From Sphingopyxis sp. YR583 (GTDB lineage: Bacteria; Pseudomonadota; Alphaproteobacteria; Sphingomonadales; Sphingomonadaceae), in assembly GCF_900108295.1 (NCBI RefSeq), contig NZ_FNWK01000002.1, forward strand, positions 248,001-312,000: 64,000 bases of DNA, written 5' to 3'. The notes under the pieces are model-generated. The model did not search any database and was not told where the DNA came from. It was given only the letters and a program-made list of their open reading frames with translations. This document shows positions 40,046 to 49,190 of this stretch, one piece after another. The position numbers and the translations under genes are program-made. Positions within the stretch are counted from its first letter, which is position 1; each line of letters begins with the position of its first letter.

Positions 40046-40825
40046 CTACACCACCAGCCGGTCGACCAGTGCCTCGCGCATCGCAGGGGTGAAGTTCAGC
40101 ACCGCCTCGGCATAGGTCGGGATATCGCCATGGTCGCGCCGCACCGTGGCGAGCGCGGCGTCGAGATAGGCGGGGTTGACCGACATCAGCGCGCGGATCG
40201 CATCGTCGTGGATCTCGGCGCCATAGCGCGAACGGATATGCGCCGCGCCCTGCGCGATGCGTTCCTCGATCTTGCCCGCGGTGTTGGTGAGGAGATAATC
40301 CTGCATCAGATCATCCTCATGGACGCCGAGCAACCGATGGACGATCGCGACGGCAAAGCCCGTGCGATCCTTGCCCGCGACACAGTGGACGAGACTGGGG
40401 GCATCATATTCGGCAAGCGCCGCCAGATAGAGCCGCAGCGTCGCGACGAGCGCGGGACGATAGGGCATGCCGGCATAGGTATCGATCATGCGCTCGCGCG
40501 CCGTTTCGACATCGATCGTTCCGCCCGCCGCCTGCAGATGCGGCGCAAGCCCGGCGGTGATACCGCCCGCATAAAGCACGCGCGCGGAGAAGGTTTCGGA
40601 TCGGCGGCACGGATGCAATTCGCGCTCGTCGTCGCCGCGCAGGTCGACCACCGTCTCCAGCCCCAGCGCGTCGAGCGCGTCGAGATCGTCGTCGGTCGCC
40701 GCCTCATGGTGCGCCGAGCGCCACAAAGTCCCGTCACGCAGCCGCCCGCCACCCTCGACGGCATAGCCGCCATAGTCGCGGAAATTGTGGACGCCGGACA
40801 GCGGCAGGACGCGTTCGGCAATCAT
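40046..40825 (-). CDS. tyrosine/phosphoinositide phosphatase-like protein
   Basis: The 259-residue product has the Cys-phosphatase signature HCVAGKDRTG (C-x5-R) and the N-terminal NFRDYGGY of the bacterial Tyr-phosphatase (LpdA/MptpB-like) family; the substrate could be phosphotyrosine or phosphoinositide. Three consecutive ATGs (40831, 40828, 40825) follow AGGAG; the third is seven bases away and was chosen. The first overlaps the stop of the enoyl-CoA hydratase gene, so both are in one operon. Confidence 0.87.
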   Translation of the reverse strand: MIAERVLPLSGVHNFRDYGGYAVEGGGRLRDGTLWRSAHHEAATDDDLDALDALGLETVVDLRGDDERELHPCRRSETFSARVLYAGGITAGLAPHLQAAGGTIDVETARERMIDTYAGMPYRPALVATLRLYLAALAEYDAPSLVHCVAGKDRTGFAVAIVHRLLGVHEDDLMQDYLLTNTAGKIEERIAQGAAHIRSRYGAEIHDDAIRALMSVNPAYLDAALATVRRDHGDIPTYAEAVLNFTPAMREALVDRLVV

Positions 40826-40827
40826 CA

Positions 40828-41631
40828 TCATTCTCCTGTAAACACCGGGGGACGCTTTTCGACGAACGCATTGATCGCCTCGCGGTTATCCGCGGTTTCG
40901 TGGACGATCGCCTGATAGGCCGCGCTCAGTTCCAAAATATCGCTCATCCGGCTGTGCTGTGCTTCGCGCAGCAAACGCTTCGTCAGGCGCAGCGCGCGGG
41001 GCGGGTTGCAGACGATCCGCTCGGCGATGGCGATCGCACGGTCGAGCAGTTCCGCATCGGGCACGACGTCCGTTACCAGACCATATTCCTTTGCCTGCGC
41101 CGCGTCAAAGCGGTCGCCGGTCAGGAACAATTCGGCAGCGCGCGGATAGCCGAGAATTTTCTGGAGCAGCCAGGCGCCGCCGTCACCGGGAACGATGCCG
41201 ACCTTGATGAAGCTGCACGCGAATTTCGCGCTTTCGGCGGCGATGCGAATGTCGCAGGTGCAGGCGAGGTCGGCGCCGAGCCCGATTGCATGACCGTTGA
41301 CCGCGGCGATCATCGGCACCTCGCAATCCATCAGCGCGCGGATCACCGCCTGCACGCCCTTGCGGTAATTGGCGCGGGTCGAATCGGGCTGGTCGAGCAC
41401 GCCGATGCCGGTGCGATCCTGCATGCCTTTCAGGTTTCCGCCGGCGCTGAACGCCTTGCCGCTGCCGGTGAGGATGATCGCGCTGACGCCGCGGTCATCG
41501 CCGAGGTCGCGCAGAGTGTCGATGATGTCCTGGCAGTCTTCATGCGTGCCGATCGCATTCATGCTCTCGGGCTTGATCATGGTCAGGATCGCAATCTTGC
41601 CCCGCCGCTCGACACTCAAAAATTCACCCAT
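40828..41631 (-). CDS. enoyl-CoA hydratase/isomerase family protein
   Basis: The 267-residue product is a crotonase: MIKPESMNAIGTHED, an oxyanion-hole GSGKAFSAGGNLKG and AAVNGHAIGLGADLACTCDIRIA. The second glutamate region reads KVGIVPGDGGAWLL, with Asp where the hydratase Glu usually stands, so a hydratase, isomerase or hydrolase activity cannot be separated. AAGGA precedes ATG 41631. Divergent by 51 bp from an acyl-CoA dehydrogenase gene, which suggests a common acyl-CoA pathway. Confidence 0.9.
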   Translation of the reverse strand: MGEFLSVERRGKIAILTMIKPESMNAIGTHEDCQDIIDTLRDLGDDRGVSAIILTGSGKAFSAGGNLKGMQDRTGIGVLDQPDSTRANYRKGVQAVIRALMDCEVPMIAAVNGHAIGLGADLACTCDIRIAAESAKFACSFIKVGIVPGDGGAWLLQKILGYPRAAELFLTGDRFDAAQAKEYGLVTDVVPDAELLDRAIAIAERIVCNPPRALRLTKRLLREAQHSRMSDILELSAAYQAIVHETADNREAINAFVEKRPPVFTGE

Positions 41632-41682
41632 CTTCAATTATCCTTTGCTGCCTAACCAAAGCTATTGCATGGCTGGTGCGAC

Positions 41683-42822
41683 ATGCAAGGCTTTGCGCTC
41701 TATCCTTTTAATCCGCCCGGCGATGTTGGTGCACTGCGCGCCGATTTACGGGCTTGGCTTGCGATACATCAGCCGCAGGACGATGTGGTGGCGCGGGCGA
41801 ATTGCTGGGCGAGTTTCGATCCCGATTTCAGCCGCGCGCTCGGCGCTGCGGGCTATGTCGGGATGACGCTTCCGGCGCAATATGGCGGCGGCGACCGGCA
41901 TCCGCTGGGACGTTATGTGGTGATCGAAGAATTGCTCGCGGCGGGTGCTCCGGTCGGCGCGCACTGGATCGCCGACCGGCAGACCGGGCCGCTGATCCTG
42001 CGCTATGGCAGCGAGGAACAGCGCCAACGCTACCTGCCGGGAATCGCAAGGGGCGAACTCTACGCCTGCATCGGCCTGTCCGAACCGGGCGCCGGATCCG
42101 ATCTCGCCGCCGTGCGGACGACGGCCCGCGAAACCGCCGAAGGCTGGCGGATCAACGGTCAGAAAATCTGGACCACGGGCGCGCATTTCTCGCACATCAT
42201 GCTTGCGCTCGTCCGCACCGAAGAGGGAAGCGAGCGTAACGCGGGGCTCAGCCAATTGCTGATCGACCTCGATACGCCGGGTATTACGATCCGCCCGATC
42301 ATCGATATGGCGGGAAGCCACGACTTCAACGAGGTTTTCTTCGACGATGTCCTCGTTCCTCATGGCGCCCTCGTCGGCGAACGCGGGCAGGGGTGGAAGC
42401 AGGTCACCGCCGAACTCGGGCTCGAACGATCGGGCCCCGAGCGCTATCTGTCGAGCCATGCGCTATTCGTGGCGCTGGTTGACGCGGCAGGCCCCGATCC
42501 CGATCCCGCGCTGGCGACATTGATCGGCGAGCTGGCTGCTGAAATGTGGACTCTGCGCCAGCTTTCGATGTCGACCGCGGCAAAGCTCGCGGCGGGCGAT
42601 GATCCGATGGTTGAGGCATCGGTCGTTAAGGAGCTCGGCAATGCCTTCGAACAGGACATGCCCCGCCGCGTGCAGGCGATTGTCGATTGCGGATGGAGCG
42701 ATGAAGATGATCTCGCGAAACTGCTCCGCGCCCTTCTCATCGCCTCGCCCAGCTTCTCGCTTCGCGGCGGAACGCGTGAGGTGATCCGCGGTATCATCGC
42801 GCGTGGATTGGGTCTGCGATGA
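41683..42822 (+). CDS. acyl-CoA dehydrogenase, full-length
   Basis: The 379-residue product has an N-terminal helical domain, middle beta domain with FAD-contacting GLSEPGAGSDLAAV and INGQKIWTTGAHFSH, and a C-terminal helical domain ending SLRGGTREVIRGIIARGLGL. ATG at 41683 is the best start though its ribosome-binding site is weak. Its TGA overlaps the ATG of a short acyl-CoA dehydrogenase-like gene (42819), so the two may form a heteromeric enzyme. Substrate unknown. Confidence 0.92.
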   Translation: MQGFALYPFNPPGDVGALRADLRAWLAIHQPQDDVVARANCWASFDPDFSRALGAAGYVGMTLPAQYGGGDRHPLGRYVVIEELLAAGAPVGAHWIADRQTGPLILRYGSEEQRQRYLPGIARGELYACIGLSEPGAGSDLAAVRTTARETAEGWRINGQKIWTTGAHFSHIMLALVRTEEGSERNAGLSQLLIDLDTPGITIRPIIDMAGSHDFNEVFFDDVLVPHGALVGERGQGWKQVTAELGLERSGPERYLSSHALFVALVDAAGPDPDPALATLIGELAAEMWTLRQLSMSTAAKLAAGDDPMVEASVVKELGNAFEQDMPRRVQAIVDCGWSDEDDLAKLLRALLIASPSFSLRGGTREVIRGIIARGLGLR

Positions 42823-43520
42823 GCGCTTCACGCGACATGCTCTGCGATACCGCACGCGCCGTCTTCGCCGAGGCTGCCGCGAAGGGGATTGCTCCGGTCG
42901 AGGAAGCGGGCTTTGGCTTGCTGCTGGTACCGGAAGATCAGGGCGGTTTCGGCGGCGACTGGGGCGATGTGAACGCGGTGTTGCAAATCGCGGGCGTCAT
43001 TGTGCCGGAGCTACCGGTCGCCGAACTTGTCGCAGGCGACGCACTTCGGCCCGCCGCGACGGTCAGCCTGATGGCGGGCGCGATGGGGCAGGCGCTCGCG
43101 CTGTCGATCGAGCATGTGAACACGCGTCAGCAGTTCGGTCGTCCGCTCGGCAAGTTTCAGGCGGTCCAGCAATCGCTCGCGGTGATGGCGTGCGAAGTGC
43201 GCGCGGTTGAAGCCGGGGCAGCCGCGCTGGCGGCCCGGCTGGACGCCGTGAATCACGACCCTTCGGCCGCCAGTTTCGAAATTGCCGCAGCGAAGCTGCG
43301 CGCCAATCGCGCAGTCGGCGTCGTCACTGCCATCGCGCATCAGGTCCATGGCGCCATCGGCTTTACCGAGGAATATGACCTGCGCCGCGTGACCATCCCA
43401 CTGATGCGCTGGCGCGGCGCGCACGGCAACGACGCCTATTGGGCCGAGCGGCTCGGACGGCAGGTGTCGGGCTTCGGTGGGCGCGGTCTCTGGGAAGCCA
43501 TGACCGCGCGCCACGTTTGA
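42819..43520 (+). CDS. truncated acyl-CoA dehydrogenase-like protein (no middle domain)
   Basis: The 233-residue product has only a short N-terminal part (to about residue 75, with LLLVPEDQGGFGGDWGD) joined directly to the C-terminal helical domain (ALSIEHVNTRQQFGRPLGKFQAVQQ, HQVHGAIGFTEEYDL). The middle beta domain that binds FAD and substrate is absent. The junction is in frame and no stop or frameshift is seen, so it is a designed short form, not debris. The start overlaps the stop of the full-length partner (ATGA), consistent with an alpha2beta2-type assembly like those of steroid-degrading actinobacteria. Confidence 0.88.
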   Translation: MSASRDMLCDTARAVFAEAAAKGIAPVEEAGFGLLLVPEDQGGFGGDWGDVNAVLQIAGVIVPELPVAELVAGDALRPAATVSLMAGAMGQALALSIEHVNTRQQFGRPLGKFQAVQQSLAVMACEVRAVEAGAAALAARLDAVNHDPSAASFEIAAAKLRANRAVGVVTAIAHQVHGAIGFTEEYDLRRVTIPLMRWRGAHGNDAYWAERLGRQVSGFGGRGLWEAMTARHV

Positions 43521-43523
43521 CCG

Positions 43524-44654
43524 TTACCGGACTGCACCACCTTCGCGCAGCCCGGCAATCTTGCCCGCGTCATAACCGAGGGCGGCCAGCACGGCATCGC
43601 TATCGCCGCCGACCACAGGCGCGGGCCGCGGCGTGTCGTTGACCGTCGCCGAATAGCGCGGAGCAGGCGCGGGCTGGATCGCCCCGCCAACCGTCAGGAA
43701 GGTTTCGCGTTCCACATTATGCGGATGCTGCGGCGCTTCGCTCAGCGACAGGATCGGCGCGAAACAGACGTCGGTCATTTCCATGATCGCGCACCATTCG
43801 TCGCGCGTCTTCGTCTTGAACAGCGCAGTGAGCTTCGCTTTCAGTGCATCCCACTTCGAAGGATCCATCTGCGCGTCGAAATCGGCATCGTCGGTCAGCC
43901 CCGTCTTCTCGCGAAGCAACGCATAGAATTGCGGCTCGATCGACCCGATCGAGATGAATTTGCCGTCCGAACAGACATAGCTGTCGTAAAAATGCGCGGC
44001 GCCGTCGAGCATGTTGACGCCGGCTTCGTCCTTGAGCCGCCCGGCAGCGAGGAAACCCCAGGTCATGCCTGCGAGCAGCGCCGAACCGTCAGTCATCGCG
44101 CAGTCGATCACCTGACCTTCGCCAGTCCGCGCGGCGTGGACGAGCGCGCTCGACATGCCGAACGCCAGCATCATGCCGCCGCCGCCGAAATCGCCGACAT
44201 AGTTGACCGGCGGCACCGGCTTTTCGCCCGCCCGGCCGATGCCGTGGAGAACGCCCGAGAGCGAGATATAGTTGATGTCATGTCCCGCCGCCTGCGAATA
44301 GGGACCGAACTGACCCCAGCCGGTCATGCGGCCGTAAACAAGCTTCGGATTGTCGGCGAGCAGCACATCCGGACCAAGCCCGAGCCGTTCCATCACGCCG
44401 GGTCGATAGCCCTCGATGATCCCGTCGGCGCTTCTGCAAAGATCGCGCGCGATCTGCACCGCTTCCGGATTCTTCATGTCGAGGACGATCGAGGTGCGGT
44501 TGCGGCTTAGCGGATCGCGCGGATCCATGAAGCCGCCGGGGCGATCGATACGGATCACCTCGGCGCCATGGTCGGCGAGCATCATGCCGCAAAAGGGCCC
44601 GGGACCGATCCCGGCAAACTCGATGATCCTGATACCCTTCAGCGGCCCGGTCAT
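43524..44654 (-). CDS. CoA-transferase family III / alpha-methylacyl-CoA racemase-like
   Basis: The 376-residue product has the MRIIEFAGIGPGPF-type start and GHDINYISLSGVLHGIG followed 30 residues later by GDFGG. His125 and Asp155 have exactly the spacing of the His126/Asp156 catalytic pair of mycobacterial alpha-methylacyl-CoA racemase, so racemisation of 2-methylacyl-CoA is the favoured role over CoA transfer. ATG at 44654 was chosen from family start; the frame is open upstream. It is the last gene of a minus-strand acyl-CoA operon and its stop is three bases from the short ACAD stop. Confidence 0.9.
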   Translation of the reverse strand: MTGPLKGIRIIEFAGIGPGPFCGMMLADHGAEVIRIDRPGGFMDPRDPLSRNRTSIVLDMKNPEAVQIARDLCRSADGIIEGYRPGVMERLGLGPDVLLADNPKLVYGRMTGWGQFGPYSQAAGHDINYISLSGVLHGIGRAGEKPVPPVNYVGDFGGGGMMLAFGMSSALVHAARTGEGQVIDCAMTDGSALLAGMTWGFLAAGRLKDEAGVNMLDGAAHFYDSYVCSDGKFISIGSIEPQFYALLREKTGLTDDADFDAQMDPSKWDALKAKLTALFKTKTRDEWCAIMEMTDVCFAPILSLSEAPQHPHNVERETFLTVGGAIQPAPAPRYSATVNDTPRPAPVVGGDSDAVLAALGYDAGKIAGLREGGAVR

Positions 44655-44670
44655 ATTATTCTCCTGTCGC

Positions 44671-45921
44671 TCAGATACGTTCGATGATGATCGCGGGCGC
44701 CATGCCGCCAGCGGCGCACATGGTGACCAGGCCATAGCGGCCGCCCGAGCGTTCGAGTTCGTCGAGCGCGGTCCCGATCAGGATCGATCCCGTGGCACCG
44801 ATCGGATGGCCAAGCGCCATCGCGCCGCCGTTGATATTCACCTTCTCGCGGTCGAGATCGAGATCGCGGATGAACTTTTCGGCAACGACCGAGAAGGCTT
44901 CGTTGATTTCCCAGACGTCGATGTCTTCCTTTTTGAGCCCAGCTTTTTCGAGCACCTTTTTCGCTGCGGGAACCGGCGCGTTCAGCATCAGCGTCGGATC
45001 GTCGCCGATATTCGCGTAAGCAACGATGCGCGCGCGGGGCTTAAGGCCGTGCTTGTCGGCATAATCCTTCGACGTGAGCAGCAGCGCGGCCGCGCCGTCG
45101 ACGACGCCCGACGAATTGCCGGCGTGGTGGAAGTGCTGGATCTCGACGTCGGGGTAGCGGCGGTTGATCTGCTTGCGGAAGGTGAAGCCGCCGCCAAGAT
45201 CGAAGTCGGCAAGGCCGGTGAAGGCGGGCTTCAGCGAAGCAAGGCCTTCGGCGGTCGTTTCGGGGCGCGGGAATTCCTCATGATCGAGCGCGACGCTGCC
45301 GTCGGTGTTGAGAACCGGGACCACCGATTTGTTGAAGCGACCTTCCTTGATCGCGCGGTCGGCGCGCTGCTGGCTGACGAGCGCGAGCGCGTCGAGGTCT
45401 TCGCGGCTGATACCTTCGATCGTCGCGATCGCGTCGCCGCACACGCCCTGATGCGATTGCGGGTGCAGTTCGTCCAGCGCCTCATGGCCCGAACCCATCA
45501 GGCGCGGCGGCAGGCCGGCATTGGCCTGCTCGGCGGCGTGGGCCGTCGTGTAGCTCATCATCTCGGTACCGCCCGCGATGACGCAATCTTCCATGCCGCT
45601 CATCACGCTGGCCGCCGCGAAGTTTACCGAACTGATGCCGCCGCCACAAAAACGATCGAGCGTCGTGCCGCTGGCCTTGGTGTCAAAGCCCGCCGACAGC
45701 GCCGCCATGCGGCCGAGGTCGCCGCCCTGCTTGCCGTTCTGCGACGAGGTCGACCAGACGATGTCGTCGACGGTCGCGGTGTCGAGATTATTGCGGTCGC
45801 GGATCGCCGCGAGCACCGTCGCGGCGAGATGCTGCGGGTGCAGGTGCGACAATGCGCCCTTGCCGGGCTTGCCGACCCCGCGGGGGGTGCGAACGGCGTC
45901 GATGATATAGGCCTCGGCCAT
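44671..45921 (-). CDS. acetyl-CoA acyltransferase (thiolase)
   Basis: The 416-residue product cleaves 3-ketoacyl-CoA. Catalytic Cys92 is in DRFCGGGISSV; the C-terminal half has NEAFSVVAEKF, GGAMALGHPIGATG with the catalytic His and CAAGGM with the second Cys. AAAGGA precedes ATG 45921. It sits 16 bp upstream of the racemase and 67 bp downstream of the SDR, all on the minus strand. Confidence 0.94.
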   Translation of the reverse strand: MAEAYIIDAVRTPRGVGKPGKGALSHLHPQHLAATVLAAIRDRNNLDTATVDDIVWSTSSQNGKQGGDLGRMAALSAGFDTKASGTTLDRFCGGGISSVNFAAASVMSGMEDCVIAGGTEMMSYTTAHAAEQANAGLPPRLMGSGHEALDELHPQSHQGVCGDAIATIEGISREDLDALALVSQQRADRAIKEGRFNKSVVPVLNTDGSVALDHEEFPRPETTAEGLASLKPAFTGLADFDLGGGFTFRKQINRRYPDVEIQHFHHAGNSSGVVDGAAALLLTSKDYADKHGLKPRARIVAYANIGDDPTLMLNAPVPAAKKVLEKAGLKKEDIDVWEINEAFSVVAEKFIRDLDLDREKVNINGGAMALGHPIGATGSILIGTALDELERSGGRYGLVTMCAAGGMAPAIIIERI

Positions 45922-45988
45922 GATGAAATCCTTTCGTGGAAGAGCTTCGAAGATCGTAAGTTGAATGAAAAGCGGTTCGTCGGGTTGC

Positions 45989-46771
45989 TCAGCGAGGGGC
46001 CATGCGGATCGCGCCGTCGAGGCGCACCGCCTGGCCGTTGAAATAGGTGTTGCGGACCATCTCCATCGCGAGGCTCGCATATTCCTCGGCCTTGCCGAGG
46101 CGCTTGGGGAAGGGGACCGAGGCTTCGAGGCTTTCCTTCACCTTCGGGTTCATGTTGTTGAGGAGCGGCGTGCCGAACACGCCCGGCATGATCGAATTGA
46201 CACGGATGCCGAGGTCCATCAGGTCGCGCGCCATAGGCAGGACGAGGCCGTTCACGCCGGCCTTGGCCGAGCCATAAATGACCTGCCCGATCTGGCCGTC
46301 CTGCGCCGCGACCGAGGCGGTCAGCACGATCGCGCCGCGTTCCCCGTCTTCCATTTCGGGAAGGGTCGCCATGCCTTCGGCCGAGATCGACGCGACGCGG
46401 TAGCTAGCGGTCAATATGCCCTCGACGCCAAAGGCGTAATCGGCGGTGGGCGTCCGGCGATAGCCGCCGCTTTCCTTGTCATAAGCGAGCGTCTTGCCGC
46501 GGCGCGAGGTCATCGCACAATGAACGCAGACGCGCTCCTGCCCATGTGCGGCGCGCGCCTTGGCATAGCCGTCGAGCACCGACTGTTCGTCGGTGATGTC
46601 GACATGGACGAACAGTCCGCCGATCGACGCCGCGACCTCCTCGCCGAGCGCGTCGTTGATGTCGAAGATCGTCACCTTCACGCCCGCTGCGGCAAGCGCT
46701 TCGGCGGTCGCTCTACCGAGCCCCGATGCGCCGCCCGTAACGACGGCTGAAACAGTGGAATCAATCTTCAT
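45989..46771 (-). CDS. SDR dehydrogenase, type II 3-hydroxyacyl-CoA dehydrogenase (HSD10)-like
   Basis: The 260-residue product has TGGASGLG and the pair YGSAK, with a catalytic Ser in IVLTASVAA, and RVNSIMPGVFGTPLL, as in HSD17B10-type enzymes. The usual NAG segment reads VHCAMTS, an odd substitution. It is next to a thiolase and two acyl-CoA dehydrogenases, so it probably oxidises a 3-hydroxyacyl-CoA. Thirteen bases separate it from the upstream acyl-CoA dehydrogenase. Confidence 0.9.
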   Translation of the reverse strand: MKIDSTVSAVVTGGASGLGRATAEALAAAGVKVTIFDINDALGEEVAASIGGLFVHVDITDEQSVLDGYAKARAAHGQERVCVHCAMTSRRGKTLAYDKESGGYRRTPTADYAFGVEGILTASYRVASISAEGMATLPEMEDGERGAIVLTASVAAQDGQIGQVIYGSAKAGVNGLVLPMARDLMDLGIRVNSIMPGVFGTPLLNNMNPKVKESLEASVPFPKRLGKAEEYASLAMEMVRNTYFNGQAVRLDGAIRMAPR

Positions 46772-46783
46772 TGGGGAGGCTCC

Positions 46784-47989
46784 TCAAGCGGGAATCTGAT
46801 TGAACGGGATGCCCTTGTCGGGGCGATGGTCCTGCGGCAGGCCGAGAATCTTCTCGGCTATGGTGTTGAGCAATGTTTCGTCGGAGCCGCCCGCGATGCG
46901 CCCGGTCGGCGCGTTGATCCAGCTCGATGCCCAATCCTCTTTCTGCGACGCATGTTCGTCGAAGAGAAATGCGTCGCTGCCCTGAAGGTCGAGCGCCAGT
47001 TCGGACAGCTTCTGCCGCGAACGCACCGCCACCAGCTTGTTCAGAGACCCTTCGGCCCCCGGCATCATGCCCGCCTGCATCATCAGCCGCGCGCGAACAT
47101 TGATCGAATCGAGCCCCGATCGCATCGCATAGTTGCGCGCAATCTGCTGCCTTATGCGCCCGTCCTCGATCGCTCGCCGGCCATTCAGTCGAACATCTTT
47201 CGCCAGTTGGACGAACAGGTCGAGATGCGGCCCGAACCCCGCGCTGTCGGTCGCGACATAACGTTCGATCATCAGCGTCGCGATCGCGACCGCAAAGCCG
47301 CCGCCGACCGGCGACATGCGATGCTCGTCGTTGATCTTCACATCGTCGAAGAAGACCTCGTTGACGTGGCTGTCACCGCCGGCGAGCTTGATCGGCCGCA
47401 CCGTGACGCCGGGCGCCTTCATATCGACCCAGAAATAGGTGAGGCCCTTGTGCTTCGCGACGGTCGGATCGGTGCGGACGACGATGACGCCATAGTCGCT
47501 GTAATGCGCCCAACTCGTCCAAACCTTCTGCCCGTTGATCTTCCACCCGTTGCCGTCGGGCTCGGCCTTGGTGCGCAGGCCCGCAAGGTCCGATCCGCCC
47601 GACGGTTCGGAAAAGAGCTGGCACCAGATTTCCTCGCCCTGCAGCGCTTTCAGCACGCGCTCTTTGACGAACGCCTTGTCGCTGCCGAACTGCATCAGCA
47701 CCGGCACGGGCATGCCGAGCGAGATGCCGAAATAGAAGCTCGGGAAGCCGTGCTTCATTTCCTCGGCGTCGAAGGTCACCTTTTCGAGATGGCTGAGCCC
47801 CTGACCGCCATATTCGGTCGGCCAGTTGATTCCTGCATAGCCCGCGTCGAACTTCGCCTTCTGATACCGACGGCCGAGCGCCAGGTCGTCGGCTTCGGAC
47901 AAGCCCTTGCGCGCATCGCGGCCAAAGGTCGGCGCGACCGATTGCAACCAGGCCGCCGCCTTGGCGCGATAGGTTTCGAGATCGCTCAT
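46784..47989 (-). CDS. acyl-CoA dehydrogenase
   Basis: The 401-residue product has all three domains: N-terminal helical, middle (LFSEPSGGSDLAGLRT, INGQKVWTSWAHYSDY) and C-terminal (GRIAGGSDETLLNTIAEKILGLP). ATG at 47989 overlaps the stop of the upstream gene (47986), so the two are coupled and probably form a heteromer. Such pairs occur in sterol and branched side-chain degradation. The substrate is not known. Confidence 0.93.
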   Translation of the reverse strand: MSDLETYRAKAAAWLQSVAPTFGRDARKGLSEADDLALGRRYQKAKFDAGYAGINWPTEYGGQGLSHLEKVTFDAEEMKHGFPSFYFGISLGMPVPVLMQFGSDKAFVKERVLKALQGEEIWCQLFSEPSGGSDLAGLRTKAEPDGNGWKINGQKVWTSWAHYSDYGVIVVRTDPTVAKHKGLTYFWVDMKAPGVTVRPIKLAGGDSHVNEVFFDDVKINDEHRMSPVGGGFAVAIATLMIERYVATDSAGFGPHLDLFVQLAKDVRLNGRRAIEDGRIRQQIARNYAMRSGLDSINVRARLMMQAGMMPGAEGSLNKLVAVRSRQKLSELALDLQGSDAFLFDEHASQKEDWASSWINAPTGRIAGGSDETLLNTIAEKILGLPQDHRPDKGIPFNQIPA

Positions 47990-49080
47990 GCCGCTCCTCC
48001 CGCAAGCTGGTCGACAAGGACATCTTCCCAGAACAGGCTGCTGCCCTGTTCGATCGCGAGACTGCGCGCGCGGCGCATGTGAAGGTGCAGCCCGATCTCC
48101 CACGTCACGCCGATGCCGCCATGGATCTGGATGCAGTCGCGGGCGGCGGTGTCATAGGCCTCGGTCGCTGACAGCCGCGCGGCCGCGGCGGCGGTAATGA
48201 AATCGGCGGCGCCCTCGCGCGCTGCGGCATGGATGCAGTTCGCGCGCGCCAGTTCGACGAGGCCGTACAGTTCGGCGATGCGATGCTTGACCGACTGGAA
48301 TGCACCGATCGGCTGGCCGAACGCCTTGCGCGTCACGGCATAGTCGCGCGCGATTTCCATCAGCACTTCGGCGCCGCCGGTCTGTTCGTGCGCGGTGACG
48401 ACGGCTTGCAACGCCAATATATGAAGCGCCGCGTCGCGTGCCGCGCTACCGACCGCGAGCGCCTCAGCCGGCGCACCTGAAAAGCCGAGATCGGCGATCA
48501 GGCGGCTGTTGTCGAAGCTCGGGACGGCGGAACGCTGCGCGCCGGCGAGTTCGACCAGTGCGAGCACCGGCGCGTCGGACCCGTTCGCAAAAACGATGGC
48601 GACATCGGCAGCGAGTCCGCCCGAAACGCCACGCACTGTGCCGTCGAGCCTGTCGCCGGTAAAGGTCGCATCGGAGCGAACGGGAAGGGCGTCGGGGCCG
48701 GACGCGAAAGCAATGGCGCCGATGGTTTCCCCGCTCGCCAGTCCCGGCAGCCAGCGCGCCTTTTGTGTGTCGGAACCGTAAAGCTCGATCGCCTTGGCCG
48801 CGCCGAAGCTCGACGTCAGGAACGGCGCGCCGCTGATGCTGCGCCCCGCCTGATGCGCGATCAGCCCCAGTTCGATCAGCCCGAGCCCCAGGCCGCCCTC
48901 GGCTTCGGGAAGCGCGAGCGCGGTCCAGCCCTGTTCCTTCGCGGTGTCCCAGAAGGGGCGATGATATTCGCCGACAGTTTCGAGGAGCGGCAACAGCGCA
49001 TCCTTGTCAACCCGCGCCTCCAATACGCGCCGCGACTCGGTCGCGATCGCCTGCTGGCCTTCGTCGTAGAGGATGGTCAT
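47986..49080 (-). CDS. acyl-CoA dehydrogenase (shorter partner)
   Basis: The 364-residue product has TALALPEAEGGLGLGLIE, a poorly conserved middle domain (AFASGPDALPVRSDA in place of the usual SEPxAGSD) and a good C-terminal domain with TRKAFGQPIGAFQSVKHRIAE and IQIHGGIGVTWE. The degenerate middle suggests weak or no FAD use and a partner role to the 46784 gene. It starts the operon that runs to the racemase; a TTGACG palindrome lies upstream (49132). Confidence 0.9.
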   Translation of the reverse strand: MTILYDEGQQAIATESRRVLEARVDKDALLPLLETVGEYHRPFWDTAKEQGWTALALPEAEGGLGLGLIELGLIAHQAGRSISGAPFLTSSFGAAKAIELYGSDTQKARWLPGLASGETIGAIAFASGPDALPVRSDATFTGDRLDGTVRGVSGGLAADVAIVFANGSDAPVLALVELAGAQRSAVPSFDNSRLIADLGFSGAPAEALAVGSAARDAALHILALQAVVTAHEQTGGAEVLMEIARDYAVTRKAFGQPIGAFQSVKHRIAELYGLVELARANCIHAAAREGAADFITAAAAARLSATEAYDTAARDCIQIHGGIGVTWEIGLHLHMRRARSLAIEQGSSLFWEDVLVDQLAGGAA

Positions 49081-49131
49081 GCCTGCACCTGTCCTTCTCC
49101 CATGATCTCGTTACCGCCAATGAACCGGACG

Positions 49132-49147
49132 TTGACGTAAACGTCAA
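49132..49147. promoter_or_regulatory. 16-bp palindrome TTGACGTAAACGTCAA, probable operator
   Basis: The half-sites TTGACGT and ACGTCAA flank two central bases, 51 bp upstream of the start of the acyl-CoA dehydrogenase operon (49080). A nearly identical site at 50417 lies upstream of the next units, with further shared flanks (CCGGACG before and GT after). The motif is like those described for MerR-family acyl-CoA regulators such as LiuR, from memory. The regulator is not in the window. Confidence 0.75.
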
Positions 49148-49190
49148 GTATTTTGACGCTACGCTTTTCGCGGTGCAACTGACGACCGTG

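Noticed and set aside
43524-44654. Formyl-CoA transferase or BaiF-like CoA transferase
   Set aside because: The His-Asp spacing of 30 residues and the neighbours fit an alpha-methylacyl-CoA racemase better; the transferase role is not excluded.
44655-44735. Upstream start for the CoA racemase
   Set aside because: The extension lies over the thiolase gene and is not family-like.
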